In this document: piece by piece, positions 36,488-45,300 of the stretch
Layout of the letters: every line of letters begins with the position of its first letter
Numbering within the stretch: the stretch's first letter is position 1
NCBI GenBank assembly: GCA_017416185.1
Contig: JAFQDF010000008.1
Location: forward strand, 121,426-185,425
Direction of reading: 5' to 3'
Length of the DNA stretch: 64,000 bases
From: Clostridia bacterium
GTDB taxonomy: Bacteria > Bacillota > Clostridia > Oscillospirales > CAG-272
Notes under the pieces: generated by a model
What the model was told of the DNA's origin: nothing
The model's database searches: none
The model's input: the letters and a program-made list of their open reading frames with translations, nothing else
Made by a program: the position numbers and the translations under genes

Positions 36488-37231
36488 TTATCTTGATTTA
36501 AGAATTTTTTCGACAAGTGCGAGGTCATCAGGGGTATTAACACCGACAAGCTCGTTGTCGTCGTAGGTAATATATGCGTTGACCTTCTCTCCCATCTTTG
36601 CAATAGCGGGAGGCACGTCGGTGAGATAGTATTCACCTGCAGCATTATTGCAGTCTATCATTTTAAGACCGTTACGCAGTGCATCTGCATTAAACACGTA
36701 TGTACCTATATTAAGCTCAGTGATTTTCTTTTCTTCCTCCGAACAATCCTTTTCCTCACGTATATCGATAACGTTTCCGTTTTCATCTCTGATTATTCGG
36801 CCGTAAGGGAGCTTAAGCTTTGTATCGCTGGAGAGCAGGGTAGCCTTATTTCCTTCTGATTCGTGCAGTTTAATAATACCCTCGATTGTGGAAAGCTTAA
36901 TTACCGGAGCATCTCCGCATACAATAAGGATATCACCGTGATAATCCTTGAAATTCTCATTTTCAAGTCCGCACATAACCGCATAGCCGGTACCGTAAGC
37001 CGCATCGCCCTGTCTCTGGAAGGAGCAGCCCTTATCCTTGTAGTAATCCTCAACCATTTCGCTCATAAATCCTGTGACAACTGTAATATCCTTGCTGTCG
37101 ATCATAGGCATAGCATCAAATACATAGTCAAGGAGGGGCTTTTCATTAGCACGACGGAGAACCTTGGGCATAGGATTTCCCGCTTCCTGTAATCTTGTGC
37201 CTTTTCCTGCGGCCATAATAATTGCTTTCAT
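36488..37231 (-). CDS. GlmU-like nucleotidyltransferase, pyrophosphorylase domain only
   Basis: The N-terminal motif AIIMAAGKGTRL and MPKVL are those of sugar-phosphate nucleotidyltransferases, and GDAAYGTGYAVMCGL with VCGDAPVI match the uridylyltransferase half of GlmU (UDP-GlcNAc synthesis). At 247 residues it stops where GlmU would continue into the left-handed beta-helix acetyltransferase, with a clean stop and no sign of a frameshift. Either acetylation is done elsewhere or the true sugar differs. Ribosome site CGGAGG precedes ATG; the gene is cotranscribed with divIVA. Confidence 0.88.
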   Translation of the reverse strand: MKAIIMAAGKGTRLQEAGNPMPKVLRRANEKPLLDYVFDAMPMIDSKDITVVTGFMSEMVEDYYKDKGCSFQRQGDAAYGTGYAVMCGLENENFKDYHGDILIVCGDAPVIKLSTIEGIIKLHESEGNKATLLSSDTKLKLPYGRIIRDENGNVIDIREEKDCSEEEKKITELNIGTYVFNADALRNGLKMIDCNNAAGEYYLTDVPPAIAKMGEKVNAYITYDDNELVGVNTPDDLALVEKILKSR

Positions 37232-37270
37232 TTTGTAATACCTCCGAGGTGGAAAAATTCATATCAATTT

Positions 37271-37299
37271 AGTATATCATACAAATTCAAAAAAGTAAA
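37271..37299 (-). promoter_or_regulatory. Sigma-A promoter of the GlmU-like/divIVA operon
   Basis: Minus-strand TTTACT (37294-37299), 17 bases, then TATACT (37271-37276) with an extended -10 TG. Confidence 0.7.
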
Positions 37300-37347
37300 C
37301 ACAAAGTGCAAAAAAACAGGGAATAGTAACATATTTTTAAAAAACTA

Positions 37348-37376
37348 TTGTATTTTAAGTTGATCTGTGATATAAT
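37348..37376 (+). promoter_or_regulatory. Promoter of tRNA-Val
   Basis: TTGTAT (37348-37353), a 17-base spacer and TATAAT (37371-37376), 12 bases before the tRNA 5' end. Confidence 0.75.
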
Positions 37377-37388
37377 TAAACCGCATCC

Positions 37389-37465
37389 GGGGGTATAGCT
37401 CAGCAGGTTAGAGCGCATGCTTGACATGCATGAGGTCATTGGTTCGAGCCCGATTATCCCCACCA
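37389..37465 (+). tRNA. tRNA-Val (anticodon GAC)
   Basis: The acceptor stem GGGGGTA pairs with TATCCCC. The D stem is GCTC/GAGC. The anticodon stem CATGC/GCATG encloses loop TTGACAT with anticodon GAC. The T loop is TTCGAGC and the 3' CCA is encoded. GAC decodes GUC and GUU. Confidence 0.95.
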
Positions 37466-37496
37466 AAGACCCGTTACATACGACGGGTCTTTTTTA
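37465..37496 (+). terminator. Terminator of tRNA-Val
   Basis: AAAGACCCG pairs with CGGGTCTTT around a 10-base loop, followed by TTTTTA. It begins at the last base of the tRNA. Confidence 0.8.
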
Positions 37497-37883
37497 TATA
37501 ATCGTAAAAACAATAAAGTTAGTACAATATCCGCCGGTGCTGAAACGAATCTATAAATATTTAATGTAATCATATTATACCCACAAACGCCAAGATGGAC
37601 GATGAAAAGTTCTAACCACCCAAACAAGGGAATAAATATAGCTCTGATTGAAATATAACGAATTATATAAAATACAAATTTTATATAATTCAGGGAAGCA
37701 TTCAGAAGATGATTTATACCGTCGGATGTCATAATCTATACTGTTTTTTATTTTCGGTTACTAAATACCACATTGTTGACAAGGCATACGGCAGTATAGC
37801 AAGGCTTTTGATGAGATTATTTTCTTTTCGTGTAACAGTATATATTTAAATATTTTTCTATAATATAATTTAATTTCAGACAC
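37497..37883. other. AT-rich intergenic DNA without a recognised gene
   Basis: I see no convincing gene here. A 92-codon minus-strand frame (37454-37732) has no ribosome site and runs into the tRNA, so I do not accept it. Confidence 0.5.
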
Positions 37884-37943
37884 AAAGGAATTTTCTTTGA
37901 TACAAATTATATGTCCGTACAATTTCCTTTAGATTTTAATTTT
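37884..37943 (+). repeat. Copy 1 of a 60-base repeat upstream of the araB promoter
   Basis: The copy runs from AAAGGAATTTTC to AATTTCCTTTAGATTTTAAT. Its ends AAAGGAA and TTCCTTT are inverted repeats 33 bases apart. Copy 2 lies 107 bases downstream, on the other side of the promoter. Confidence 0.75.
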
Positions 37944-37947
37944 GCAC

Positions 37948-37976
37948 TTGTAATAATTATTTTGCTATGTTATAAT
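37948..37976 (+). promoter_or_regulatory. Promoter of the araB operon, bracketed by repeats
   Basis: TTGTAA (37948-37953), a 17-base spacer and TATAAT (37971-37976) with an extended TG. It stands exactly between the two repeat copies, which suggests control by a factor that binds both. Confidence 0.7.
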
Positions 37977-37989
37977 CATATTATAAATC

Positions 37990-38050
37990 CAAAGGAATTT
38001 TCACAGACATACAAACTATCATTAAAAAAATTTCCTTTAGATTCTAATTT
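37990..38050 (+). repeat. Copy 2 of the 60-base repeat, between promoter and araB start
   Basis: It begins CAAAGGAATTTTC and ends AATTTCCTTTAGATTCTAAT, with the inverted AAAGGAA/TTCCTTT 34 bases apart, like copy 1. The middle (ACATACAAACTAT) resembles the middle of copy 1 (GATACAAATTAT). It would lie in the untranslated leader. Confidence 0.75.
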
Positions 38051-38068
38051 AGATTTTCGGTGATAAAA

Positions 38069-39709
38069 ATGGCAAAATATTCGATTGGAATAGATTTCGG
38101 CACATTGTCAGGACGTGCAGTTCTTGTTGATGTAGCCGACGGCAGCGAGGTCGCGACAGCGGTTCTTGAATACAAACACGGTGTTATGGACGATCGTCTC
38201 TGTGTTGATGATATCAGTCTTCCGCACGATTATGCACTTCAGCATCCCGCTGATTATATAGACGTTATAAAAAATACTATACCTGAAATTCTCAAAAAAT
38301 CAGGCGTTCACAATTCGGACATAATTGGGATCGGCATTGATTTTACTGCCTGTACCGTAATTCCGGTATATTCTGACGGTATGCCGCTTTGCTTCAGTGA
38401 AGAATTTAACAATGTACCCGATGCGTACGTTAAGCTCTGGAAAGACCACTCTTCCCTTCCGTATGCGGAAAAGCTTACCGAGACGGCTAAAGCTCAAGGA
38501 ATGGATTTTATAGACAGATACGGCGGTGCCATATCCTCAGAATGGCTTATTCCTAAAATTATGCTTATAGCTGACCGTTCTCATGACGTTTACGACAAAG
38601 CTGCATATTTTATAGATGCGGCTGACTGGATCGTATGGCAGTTATGCGGTGAGCAGATAAGAAGCTCCTGTACCTGCGGTTACAAGGCGCTCTGGCATTA
38701 TAAATACGGATATCCGCCTACGGAATTCTTTGAAAAGTTAGATCCGAGATTTAAAGATCTCATATCACAAAAGCTTAATGCTCCTATTTTGCCCATTGGA
38801 ACAAAAGCAGGAAGATTGACAAAGTATTGGGCAGATATCCTCGGTCTCAACGAAGAAACCGCGATTGCCGTTGGAAATATTGACGGACACGCCACGGTAC
38901 CTGCCGTAAAGGTCACAGAACCCGGGCAGATGCTTATGATACTCGGTACGTCAGCCTGTTTTATGACACTTGATGAAAGAGAGCTTGACGTCCGAGAGAT
39001 TGCGGGTTGCGTTAAAGACGGTATGATTCCGGGATTTTACGGTTATGAAGCTGGACAGGCTTGTATGGGAGATCATTTTTCCTGGTTTGTCAAGAATATG
39101 ATGCCGTATGAATATAAGCTGGAGGCGCAAAAGCAAGGCAAAAGCGTTATTCAGTATATATTTGATAAGGCAGCAGAATTAAAAGCCGGTGAAAACGGTC
39201 TTATAGCGCTTGACTGGTGGAACGGAAACCGTGCGTTACCTTGTCAAAAGGGGCTTTCGGGTACTATAATCGGTATGGATCTGTCTACAAAACCCGAGCA
39301 TATATTCAGAGCGCTTGTAGAGGCAACGGCTTACGGAGCCCGTAAAATAATCGACAATTTCAGAAAATACGGTCTGAATATCAATACTATCCACGCAGCG
39401 GGCGGGATAGCCGAAAAGAATCCGTTTGTTATGCAGCTATATGCAGATATACTTAATATGGATATTAAGATATCAGGCTCTGCACAGGCTGCTGCACTTG
39501 GTGCGGCTATATTCGGTGCGGTTGCAGGCGGAGTATATTCTTCGGTTACGCAAGCGTCCGAAAAAATCGGTAAATTAAAGGATATCGTATACTCACCCGA
39601 TCCCGAAAACAAAAAAGCTTACGATTTGCTTTATGCTGAATTCTGCCGTCTTTACGATTATTTCGGCAGAGAAAACAATTTAATGGAAAATATAAAATTA
39701 TATAAATAA
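38069..39709 (+). CDS. araB: Ribulokinase-like FGGY sugar kinase
   Basis: AraB phosphorylates L-ribulose with ATP in arabinose use. The start ATG at 38069 follows GGTGAT. FGGY N-terminal motif IGIDFGTLSGRAVLVD, the ribulokinase-type IGIDFTACT, and the ATP-domain HAAGGIAEKNPFVMQ with SAQAAALGAAIFGA are present. Length (546) matches AraB rather than xylulokinase (about 490). It is followed after 12 bases by a sugar isomerase. Two repeats flank its promoter, pointing to a local regulator that is not encoded in view. A related kinase specificity cannot be ruled out. Confidence 0.9.
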   Translation: MAKYSIGIDFGTLSGRAVLVDVADGSEVATAVLEYKHGVMDDRLCVDDISLPHDYALQHPADYIDVIKNTIPEILKKSGVHNSDIIGIGIDFTACTVIPVYSDGMPLCFSEEFNNVPDAYVKLWKDHSSLPYAEKLTETAKAQGMDFIDRYGGAISSEWLIPKIMLIADRSHDVYDKAAYFIDAADWIVWQLCGEQIRSSCTCGYKALWHYKYGYPPTEFFEKLDPRFKDLISQKLNAPILPIGTKAGRLTKYWADILGLNEETAIAVGNIDGHATVPAVKVTEPGQMLMILGTSACFMTLDERELDVREIAGCVKDGMIPGFYGYEAGQACMGDHFSWFVKNMMPYEYKLEAQKQGKSVIQYIFDKAAELKAGENGLIALDWWNGNRALPCQKGLSGTIIGMDLSTKPEHIFRALVEATAYGARKIIDNFRKYGLNINTIHAAGGIAEKNPFVMQLYADILNMDIKISGSAQAAALGAAIFGAVAGGVYSSVTQASEKIGKLKDIVYSPDPENKKAYDLLYAEFCRLYDYFGRENNLMENIKLYK

Positions 39710-39721
39710 AGGAGTAAAATT

Positions 39722-41206
39722 ATGTTTACCAACGACGTAAAGGTAAAGATGGGTATTGTGGCAGTTTCAAGAAGCTGCTTCTCCAAGGAGCTCAGTACAA
39801 ACAGAAGAAATGCTGTTAAGTCTGAATGCGACAAGCTTGGTGTAGAGCTTTATAACTGTCCTGTACTTGTTGAAAACGAAGTAGATGCAATGAAGGCTCT
39901 TGACGACCTCAAGGCAAACGGTGTTAACGCTCTTATCGTTTATCTCGGAAACTTCGGTCCCGAGACACCCGAGACAATGATGGCACAGAAGTTCTGCGGT
40001 CCTAAGATGTTCTGTGCAGCCGCAGAAGAAACAATGGAAGATCTTTTTGACGGCAGAGGCGATGCTTACTGCGGTATGCTTAACGCATCCTACAGCTTAA
40101 AGCTCCGTGATCTCAAGGTGTTTATACCCAATGACCCTGTAGGTACAGCAGACGAAACTGCGGCTTCTATAGCTGAATTTGAGCCTATCGCCCGCGTTAT
40201 TATCGGTATGTCTTCACTTAAGATAATCTCCTTCGGCCCCAGACCCCAGGATTTCATCGCTTGTAACGCACCTATCAAGCCTCTCTATGACCTTGGTGTA
40301 GAGGTACAGGAAAACAGCGAGCTTGACCTTTTCTGCTCCTTCAACGACCACGAGGGTGACGAGAGAATCCCTGCTATCGTTGAGGAGATGAAGGCTGACT
40401 ACGGCGGAAACGTTACATATCCCGACGCTCTTGCTAAGCTCGCACAGTATGAGATAACTCTCCTTGACTGGGCTGAAGCAAACCGCGGTGCCTGCGAGCA
40501 CGTTATATTTGCCAATAAGTGCTGGCCTTCCTTTCAGACCGCATTTAAGATAGTTCCCTGCTATGTAAACGGACGTCTTGCTGCTAAGGGTATCCCCGTA
40601 TCCTGTGAGGTTGATATTTACGGAGTGCTTACAGAGTATATGATCTACCTTGCAACAGGTAAGGCCCCTGCCCTGCTCGATATCAACAATACAGTTCCTA
40701 AGGATCTTTATGAGACCTACAAGGATATGACAAAGGGCTATAAGAACAACGAAATGTTTATGGGCTTCCATTGCGGTAACGGTTCGACCTGTATCTTAAA
40801 GAAGCCTACGATGGGTTACCAGCGTATTATGAAGCGTGACCTTGAGCCCGAGGGCGAGCCTTTTATCACCAGAGGTACTGCAGAAGGCGATCTTATCACC
40901 TCTCCCGTTACTCTGTTCAGACTTCAGGGCACAGCAGACTGCAGACTTACCTCCTATATCGCACAGGGTGAGACACTTGATATTCCTTCTCATTCCTTCG
41001 GTACCATCGGTGTAATCGCTATTCCCGAGATGCCCCGCTTCTACCGTCACGTTCTTATCGAAAAGAACTATCCTCACCACTCAGGTGTGGCATTTGCAAA
41101 CTGCGGTAAGACACTCTTCGAGGTAGTCAAGCTTCTCGGTGTTTGCGATATCTCTTACAATCAGCCTGCAAGCTTGCCTTACAAGACAGAAAATCCTTTT
41201 GCATAA
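39722..41206 (+). CDS. L-fucose/L-arabinose isomerase superfamily protein
   Basis: This 494-residue protein belongs to the FucI/AraA-type isomerase fold: an N-terminal region with ALIVYLGNFGPETPETMM, and a central region with CEVDIYGVLTEYM that resembles the metal-binding Glu/Asp strand of the family. FHCGNGSTC and DIPSHSFGTIG lie in the C-terminal domain. AAAGGAG stands just before ATG. Placed after araB it most likely makes the kinase substrate (L-arabinose to L-ribulose). It differs enough from classical AraA that the sugar stays open. Its codon use is richer in C-ending codons than neighbouring genes, suggesting strong expression. Confidence 0.85.
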   Translation: MFTNDVKVKMGIVAVSRSCFSKELSTNRRNAVKSECDKLGVELYNCPVLVENEVDAMKALDDLKANGVNALIVYLGNFGPETPETMMAQKFCGPKMFCAAAEETMEDLFDGRGDAYCGMLNASYSLKLRDLKVFIPNDPVGTADETAASIAEFEPIARVIIGMSSLKIISFGPRPQDFIACNAPIKPLYDLGVEVQENSELDLFCSFNDHEGDERIPAIVEEMKADYGGNVTYPDALAKLAQYEITLLDWAEANRGACEHVIFANKCWPSFQTAFKIVPCYVNGRLAAKGIPVSCEVDIYGVLTEYMIYLATGKAPALLDINNTVPKDLYETYKDMTKGYKNNEMFMGFHCGNGSTCILKKPTMGYQRIMKRDLEPEGEPFITRGTAEGDLITSPVTLFRLQGTADCRLTSYIAQGETLDIPSHSFGTIGVIAIPEMPRFYRHVLIEKNYPHHSGVAFANCGKTLFEVVKLLGVCDISYNQPASLPYKTENPFA

Positions 41207-41215
41207 TAATATAGA

Positions 41216-41250
41216 ATAAAGCTCTCCGAAAGGAGAGCTTTATTTATTAT
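41216..41250. terminator. Terminator between the isomerase gene and the convergent TRIC-type gene
   Basis: ATAAAGCTCTCC (41216-41227) pairs with GGAGAGCTTTAT (41232-41243) around GAAA, with T-rich sequence after. It overlaps the 3' end of the minus-strand gene. Confidence 0.85.
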
Positions 41251-41896
41251 TATCAATATTAATTTTAGGTAATCCCCAACGGAACCTTGCCGCAAGCAAT
41301 CTTATAAGTACTGTAAATATAAGTACAAAAAATGTAGCGATAATCTTATGATTATAATGAACGCTTAAGAGATAGTATACACCGCAGCTGAATACGGATA
41401 CTACGGCATATATATGCTTGGTAAGGACATACGGCTTTTCGTTGACCAATATATCCCGCAATATTCCGCCGCCTACGCCGGTTAATACACCAAGGGTGAT
41501 GGCAAGGAGCGCATTTGAAGAATGAGGAGAGATGCAGACGGTTTCTACACCGGTTATTGAGAATGCTGCAAGTCCCAAAGCATCAAAAAACACGTTATAA
41601 GAATTCGTAGCAGCGCTGAAGGCTTTGAATCTCTTACGGAAGATATATGCTATAACAAACACAAGCACAGATGTTATAACAGCAACAAGAAGTATCAACG
41701 GATTTTCAAAGATTTTCGGAGGGACGTTTCCCAATAGAACATCTCTGATAATACCTCCGCCCACAGCGGTGATACAGCCTACCGTGATAACGCCAAATAT
41801 ATCAAGACTGCATCCTATGGCAACCAGAGCGCCGGAAACTGCAAAAGAAACGGTACCTATCCATTCCATTATAATTATGATTATATCGCTTAACAA
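41240..41896 (-). CDS. TRIC-type cation channel / UPF0126 membrane protein
   Basis: The family forms trimeric cation channels. Two internal repeats each carry the hallmark GGGxxRD loop: VGGGIIRDVLLGNVPP and VGGGILRDILVNEKPY. Seven hydrophobic segments are apparent. No ATG has a ribosome site; AGGTGGTG is best placed for a TTG at 41896, giving 218 residues with a short N-terminus as in YadS. GTG codons further upstream overlap that site. It has its own promoter. Confidence 0.88.
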   Translation of the reverse strand: MLSDIIIIIMEWIGTVSFAVSGALVAIGCSLDIFGVITVGCITAVGGGIIRDVLLGNVPPKIFENPLILLVAVITSVLVFVIAYIFRKRFKAFSAATNSYNVFFDALGLAAFSITGVETVCISPHSSNALLAITLGVLTGVGGGILRDILVNEKPYVLTKHIYAVVSVFSCGVYYLLSVHYNHKIIATFFVLIFTVLIRLLAARFRWGLPKINIDNNK

Positions 41897-41919
41897 AATT
41901 AAAATCACCACCTGGGGTT

Positions 41920-41948
41920 ATTATAGCATAAAATGGTTGAGGGTGCAA
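41920..41948 (-). promoter_or_regulatory. Promoter of the TRIC-type channel gene
   Basis: Minus-strand TTGCAC (41943-41948), 17 bases, TATAAT (41920-41925), with an extended -10 TGC. Confidence 0.78.
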
Positions 41949-41956
41949 GATTTAAT

Positions 41957-42124
41957 GAAGCATCGCCTTTGGCGATATGATGCATTTGCTTCGCAAATAT
42001 GATGTTGCTCGTTGCACTCGCAATGATGCGATGTTTGCCAAAAACATTAGCGAAGCGACATCATAAGGCGAAGCCGTCATCATTAGCATTAGCGACATCA
42101 TCTGCCGTAAGGCAAACATCATTG
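41957..42124. repeat. Modular hairpin repeat with ATGATG/CATCAT punctuation
   Basis: A series of small hairpins (CGCCTTTGGCG, ATTTGCTTCGCAAAT, TTTGCC ..., GGCGAAGCC, TGCCGTAAGGCA) is separated by ATGATG in the left half and by its complement CATCAT in the right half. The whole element is a loose inverted repeat of about 170 bases that could fold into a branched structure. It carries no convincing gene. Such modular elements are usually dispersed in a genome. Confidence 0.7.
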
Positions 42125-42158
42125 AAAAAACTCCTTGAGAAATCTCAAGGAGTTTTTT
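42125..42158 (-). terminator. Terminator of tRNA-Thr
   Basis: AAAAAACTCCTTGAG (42125-42139) pairs perfectly with CTCAAGGAGTTTTTT (42144-42158). It lies directly after the tRNA on the minus strand and can work in both directions. Confidence 0.85.
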
Positions 42159-42159
42159 C

Positions 42160-42235
<76 letters not shown>

Positions 42236-42258
42236 ATCGATCCGCAATCGACTTGTAT

Positions 42259-42287
42259 ATGATAACAGATTTATATGCATTTGTCAA
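42259..42287 (-). promoter_or_regulatory. Promoter of tRNA-Thr
   Basis: Minus-strand TTGACA (42282-42287), 17 bases, TATCAT (42259-42264) with extended TG, about 24 bases before the tRNA. Confidence 0.8.
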
Positions 42288-42324
42288 CCCTTTTTTACGA
42301 AAAAACCAAATAAATTTTCGTAAA

Positions 42325-42352
42325 AATAACGGTCACAAAAGTGACCGTTATT
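42325..42352 (-). terminator. Terminator downstream of polC
   Basis: AATAACGGTCAC (42325-42336) pairs with GTGACCGTTATT (42341-42352) around AAAA. It starts one base after the polC stop and ends the pyrH-to-polC cluster. Confidence 0.8.
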
Positions 42353-42353
42353 A

Positions 42354-45300
42354 TCAAAACATTGATATCTGAGATTCGTCATCTGCATAGTCGGAAACAT
42401 CGTTTGTTTGTACGTTCTTTGATACTTCCATAAGTTCCCTTCTCTGCTTTTCGACGTCACTTTCCTTTTTAGGTGCGGCGGGCTTTGAGTCGTCTATCAG
42501 AGATACTTGATTCGTACTGCTCAATCCCTTGAACACACCGCTTCTACGCAAAATCTCAATGACTGTCTTCGACAGACCCGCTCTTGAACGGAGGTCTTCG
42601 ACGGACAAAAGATCCCTATCCGCACATACCTCCATAATATTTTGAGCTGCGGTATCACCGAGACCCGGCAAGGAGTTAAAGGGCATACGTATTCCCTTTT
42701 CACCCTCAGGAAGGAACTTGAACGCGTGAGACTTATACAGGTCAACGGGAAGAAACTCTATTCCTCTCGCCATAGCTTCGTTTACAAGCTGCAGGAAGGG
42801 TATCATATCCTCCTCTTTTTTCTCAGCCATCTTTTTACGTTTACGCTCCTCTATATCTTTTAAGGTAAAGGCGACGTTGTCTCTGCCTCCTCCTACGATA
42901 TCTGCATCAAATCCCGAGGGAGCAACGGTAAAGAATGCCGCATAAAACACAACAGGATGATATACCTTAAACCAGGCAAGACGAATGGCCGAGGTAACGT
43001 ACGCGGCGGCGTGAGCCTTAGGAAACATATACTGGATCTTTTTACAGGAATCAATATACCAGTCGGGTACGTTCTGAGCTCTCATTGCTTCTTCGTATTC
43101 GGGCTTGACACCCTTACCCTTACGCACGTCCTCCATTATCTTAAACGCCATACTCTTTTCTACACCCTGATAGATAAGATAGGTCATAATAGAGTCACGT
43201 GTACCGATAAGCTCGGAAATGGTACAGGTGCCGTTAGCTATAAGCTCATCACCGTTTCCAAGCCATACAGCAGTACCGTGGGTAAGACCGGAAAGCTGAA
43301 GAAGGTCTGAAAAGGACTTAGGCTGTGTAGCAACGATAACCTGTTGAACAAATCTTGTACCAAACTCGGGAAGACCGTAGGTACCCACCTCGGCACCGAT
43401 ATCGTCGGGAGATACTCCTAGGGCGTCGGTATTTAAAAACAGGCTCATAACCTTCTTATCGTTCATAGGAACGTCCATAACGCTCAGTCCCGAGTATTCC
43501 TCGAGACGCTTATATTTAGTCGGCATATCGTGTCCAAGCTCGTCCAGCTTAAGGATGGTATCGTGCAGATATGAGAAAGCAAAATGCGTTGTTATAATAT
43601 CAGAATTCGGGTCATCGGCAGGATGCTGCACCGGGGTAAAATCATAAACGTCATACTGTCTTGGTACAACGATAATACCGCCGGGATGCTGACCGGTGGT
43701 ACGTTTAACACCGACACAGCCCGTTTTAAGTCTTTCGATCTCTGAACGGTTAAGAGGGATCTGTTTTTCCTCTGCGTACTTTTTAACAAATCCGAAGGCT
43801 GTCTTTTCAGCCAGAGCAGAAAGAGTACCTGCACGGAACACGTTTTCGCTTCCGAAAAGCTCCTCTGTATATTTATGGACCTTACCCTGAACATCACCTG
43901 AGAAGTTAAGGTCGATATCGGGGGACTTGTCACCGTAGAAGCCGAGGAAGGTCTCAAAGGGTATATCGTGACCGTCACCAACCATCTTCTCACCGCAATT
44001 AGGACAGTTTTTATCGGGAAGGTCATAACCCGAACCGATAGAACCGTCTGTAAAAAACTCAGAGTGAAGGCATTCAGGACATCTGTAATGAGGAACGAGA
44101 GGGTTGACCTCACTGATACCTGCCATTGTAGCAACGAAGGAGGAACCTACAGACCCACGGGAACCCACAAGATATCCCTGTTCCTCGCTGTACCATACAA
44201 GCTTCTGAGCGATCATATAAAGCACAGCAAAGCCGTTTTTGATAATAGATGTCAGCTCTCTGTCCAGTCGTTCCCTTACGATCTCGGGCAGCGGATCACC
44301 GTACATCGACTTTGCTCTTTCCCAGCAGATACGCTGAAGATCCTCTTCAGCACCCTCCATTTCGGGTGTATATGTACCCTCAGGAATAGCTCTTATCTTC
44401 TCCACCATATCAGCGATCCTGTTGGTGTTCGTTACAACTACCTCGTACGCCTTTTCCTCTCCGAGATACTCAAATTCCTTAAGCATTTCGTCGGTTGTAC
44501 GCAGATAAATACCGGTATCCTTATCTGCATCAGAGAACTTCATCGACTTAAGAAGTATCTTACGGTAGATCTCGTGATGCTTTTCAAGGAAGTGAGCGTC
44601 GCAGGTTGCAACGGTAGGCTTTCCCAGCTCATCGCCCAGACCGACAATAAGTCTGTTGATATCCTTCAGAGCTTCAATATCGGGAACGGTACCGTCATTT
44701 ACAAGAAACATATTGTTACAAAGGGGCTGGATCTCAAGATAATCGTAGAAATCAGCGATTTTAAGGAGATCGTCCCTTGACTTGTTCTGTTTGATTGCGT
44801 TATATAACTCACCCGCCTCGCAGGCAGAGCCTATAATAAGCCCCTCCCTATGCTCCTCGAGGAGAGTCTTAGGAATTCGGGGATGTCTGTAATAATAGTC
44901 AAGATAGCTCTGTGAGATAAGATAATAAAGATTCTTAAGACCGACGAGGTTCTTAACAAGAATGATCATATGATGGGAGCGCAGCTTCTTCGGATCAGCT
45001 TTATCCGCCATAACTCTGACCATTGCATCAAGGTCAAATATTCCCTCGATCTTAAGCTTATCACTCATACAGAAGAATATCTTAGCAAGCATCGCCGCAT
45101 CGTCGCAGGCTCTGTGGTGATCGAAGTCAGGAAGCTTGTAATATCTCTGCAGAGTATCAAGGGTATGCTTATTAAGCTCGGGATTTACGTAGCGGGAGAG
45201 TGCCACCGTGTCGAGATAGGTGTTCTCAAAGGGGATCTTATACTCCTTTGAAGCCGCACGCAAAAAGGAGGTATCAAACACCGCATTGTGTGCGATAATA

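Noticed and set aside
37454..37732. 92-codon hydrophobic minus-strand frame next to tRNA-Val
   Set aside because: It runs into the tRNA and its terminator, has no ribosome site, and matches no family I know.
43968..44780. 270-codon plus-strand frame opposite polC
   Set aside because: polC is unambiguous here; the frame has no ribosome site and no family features.
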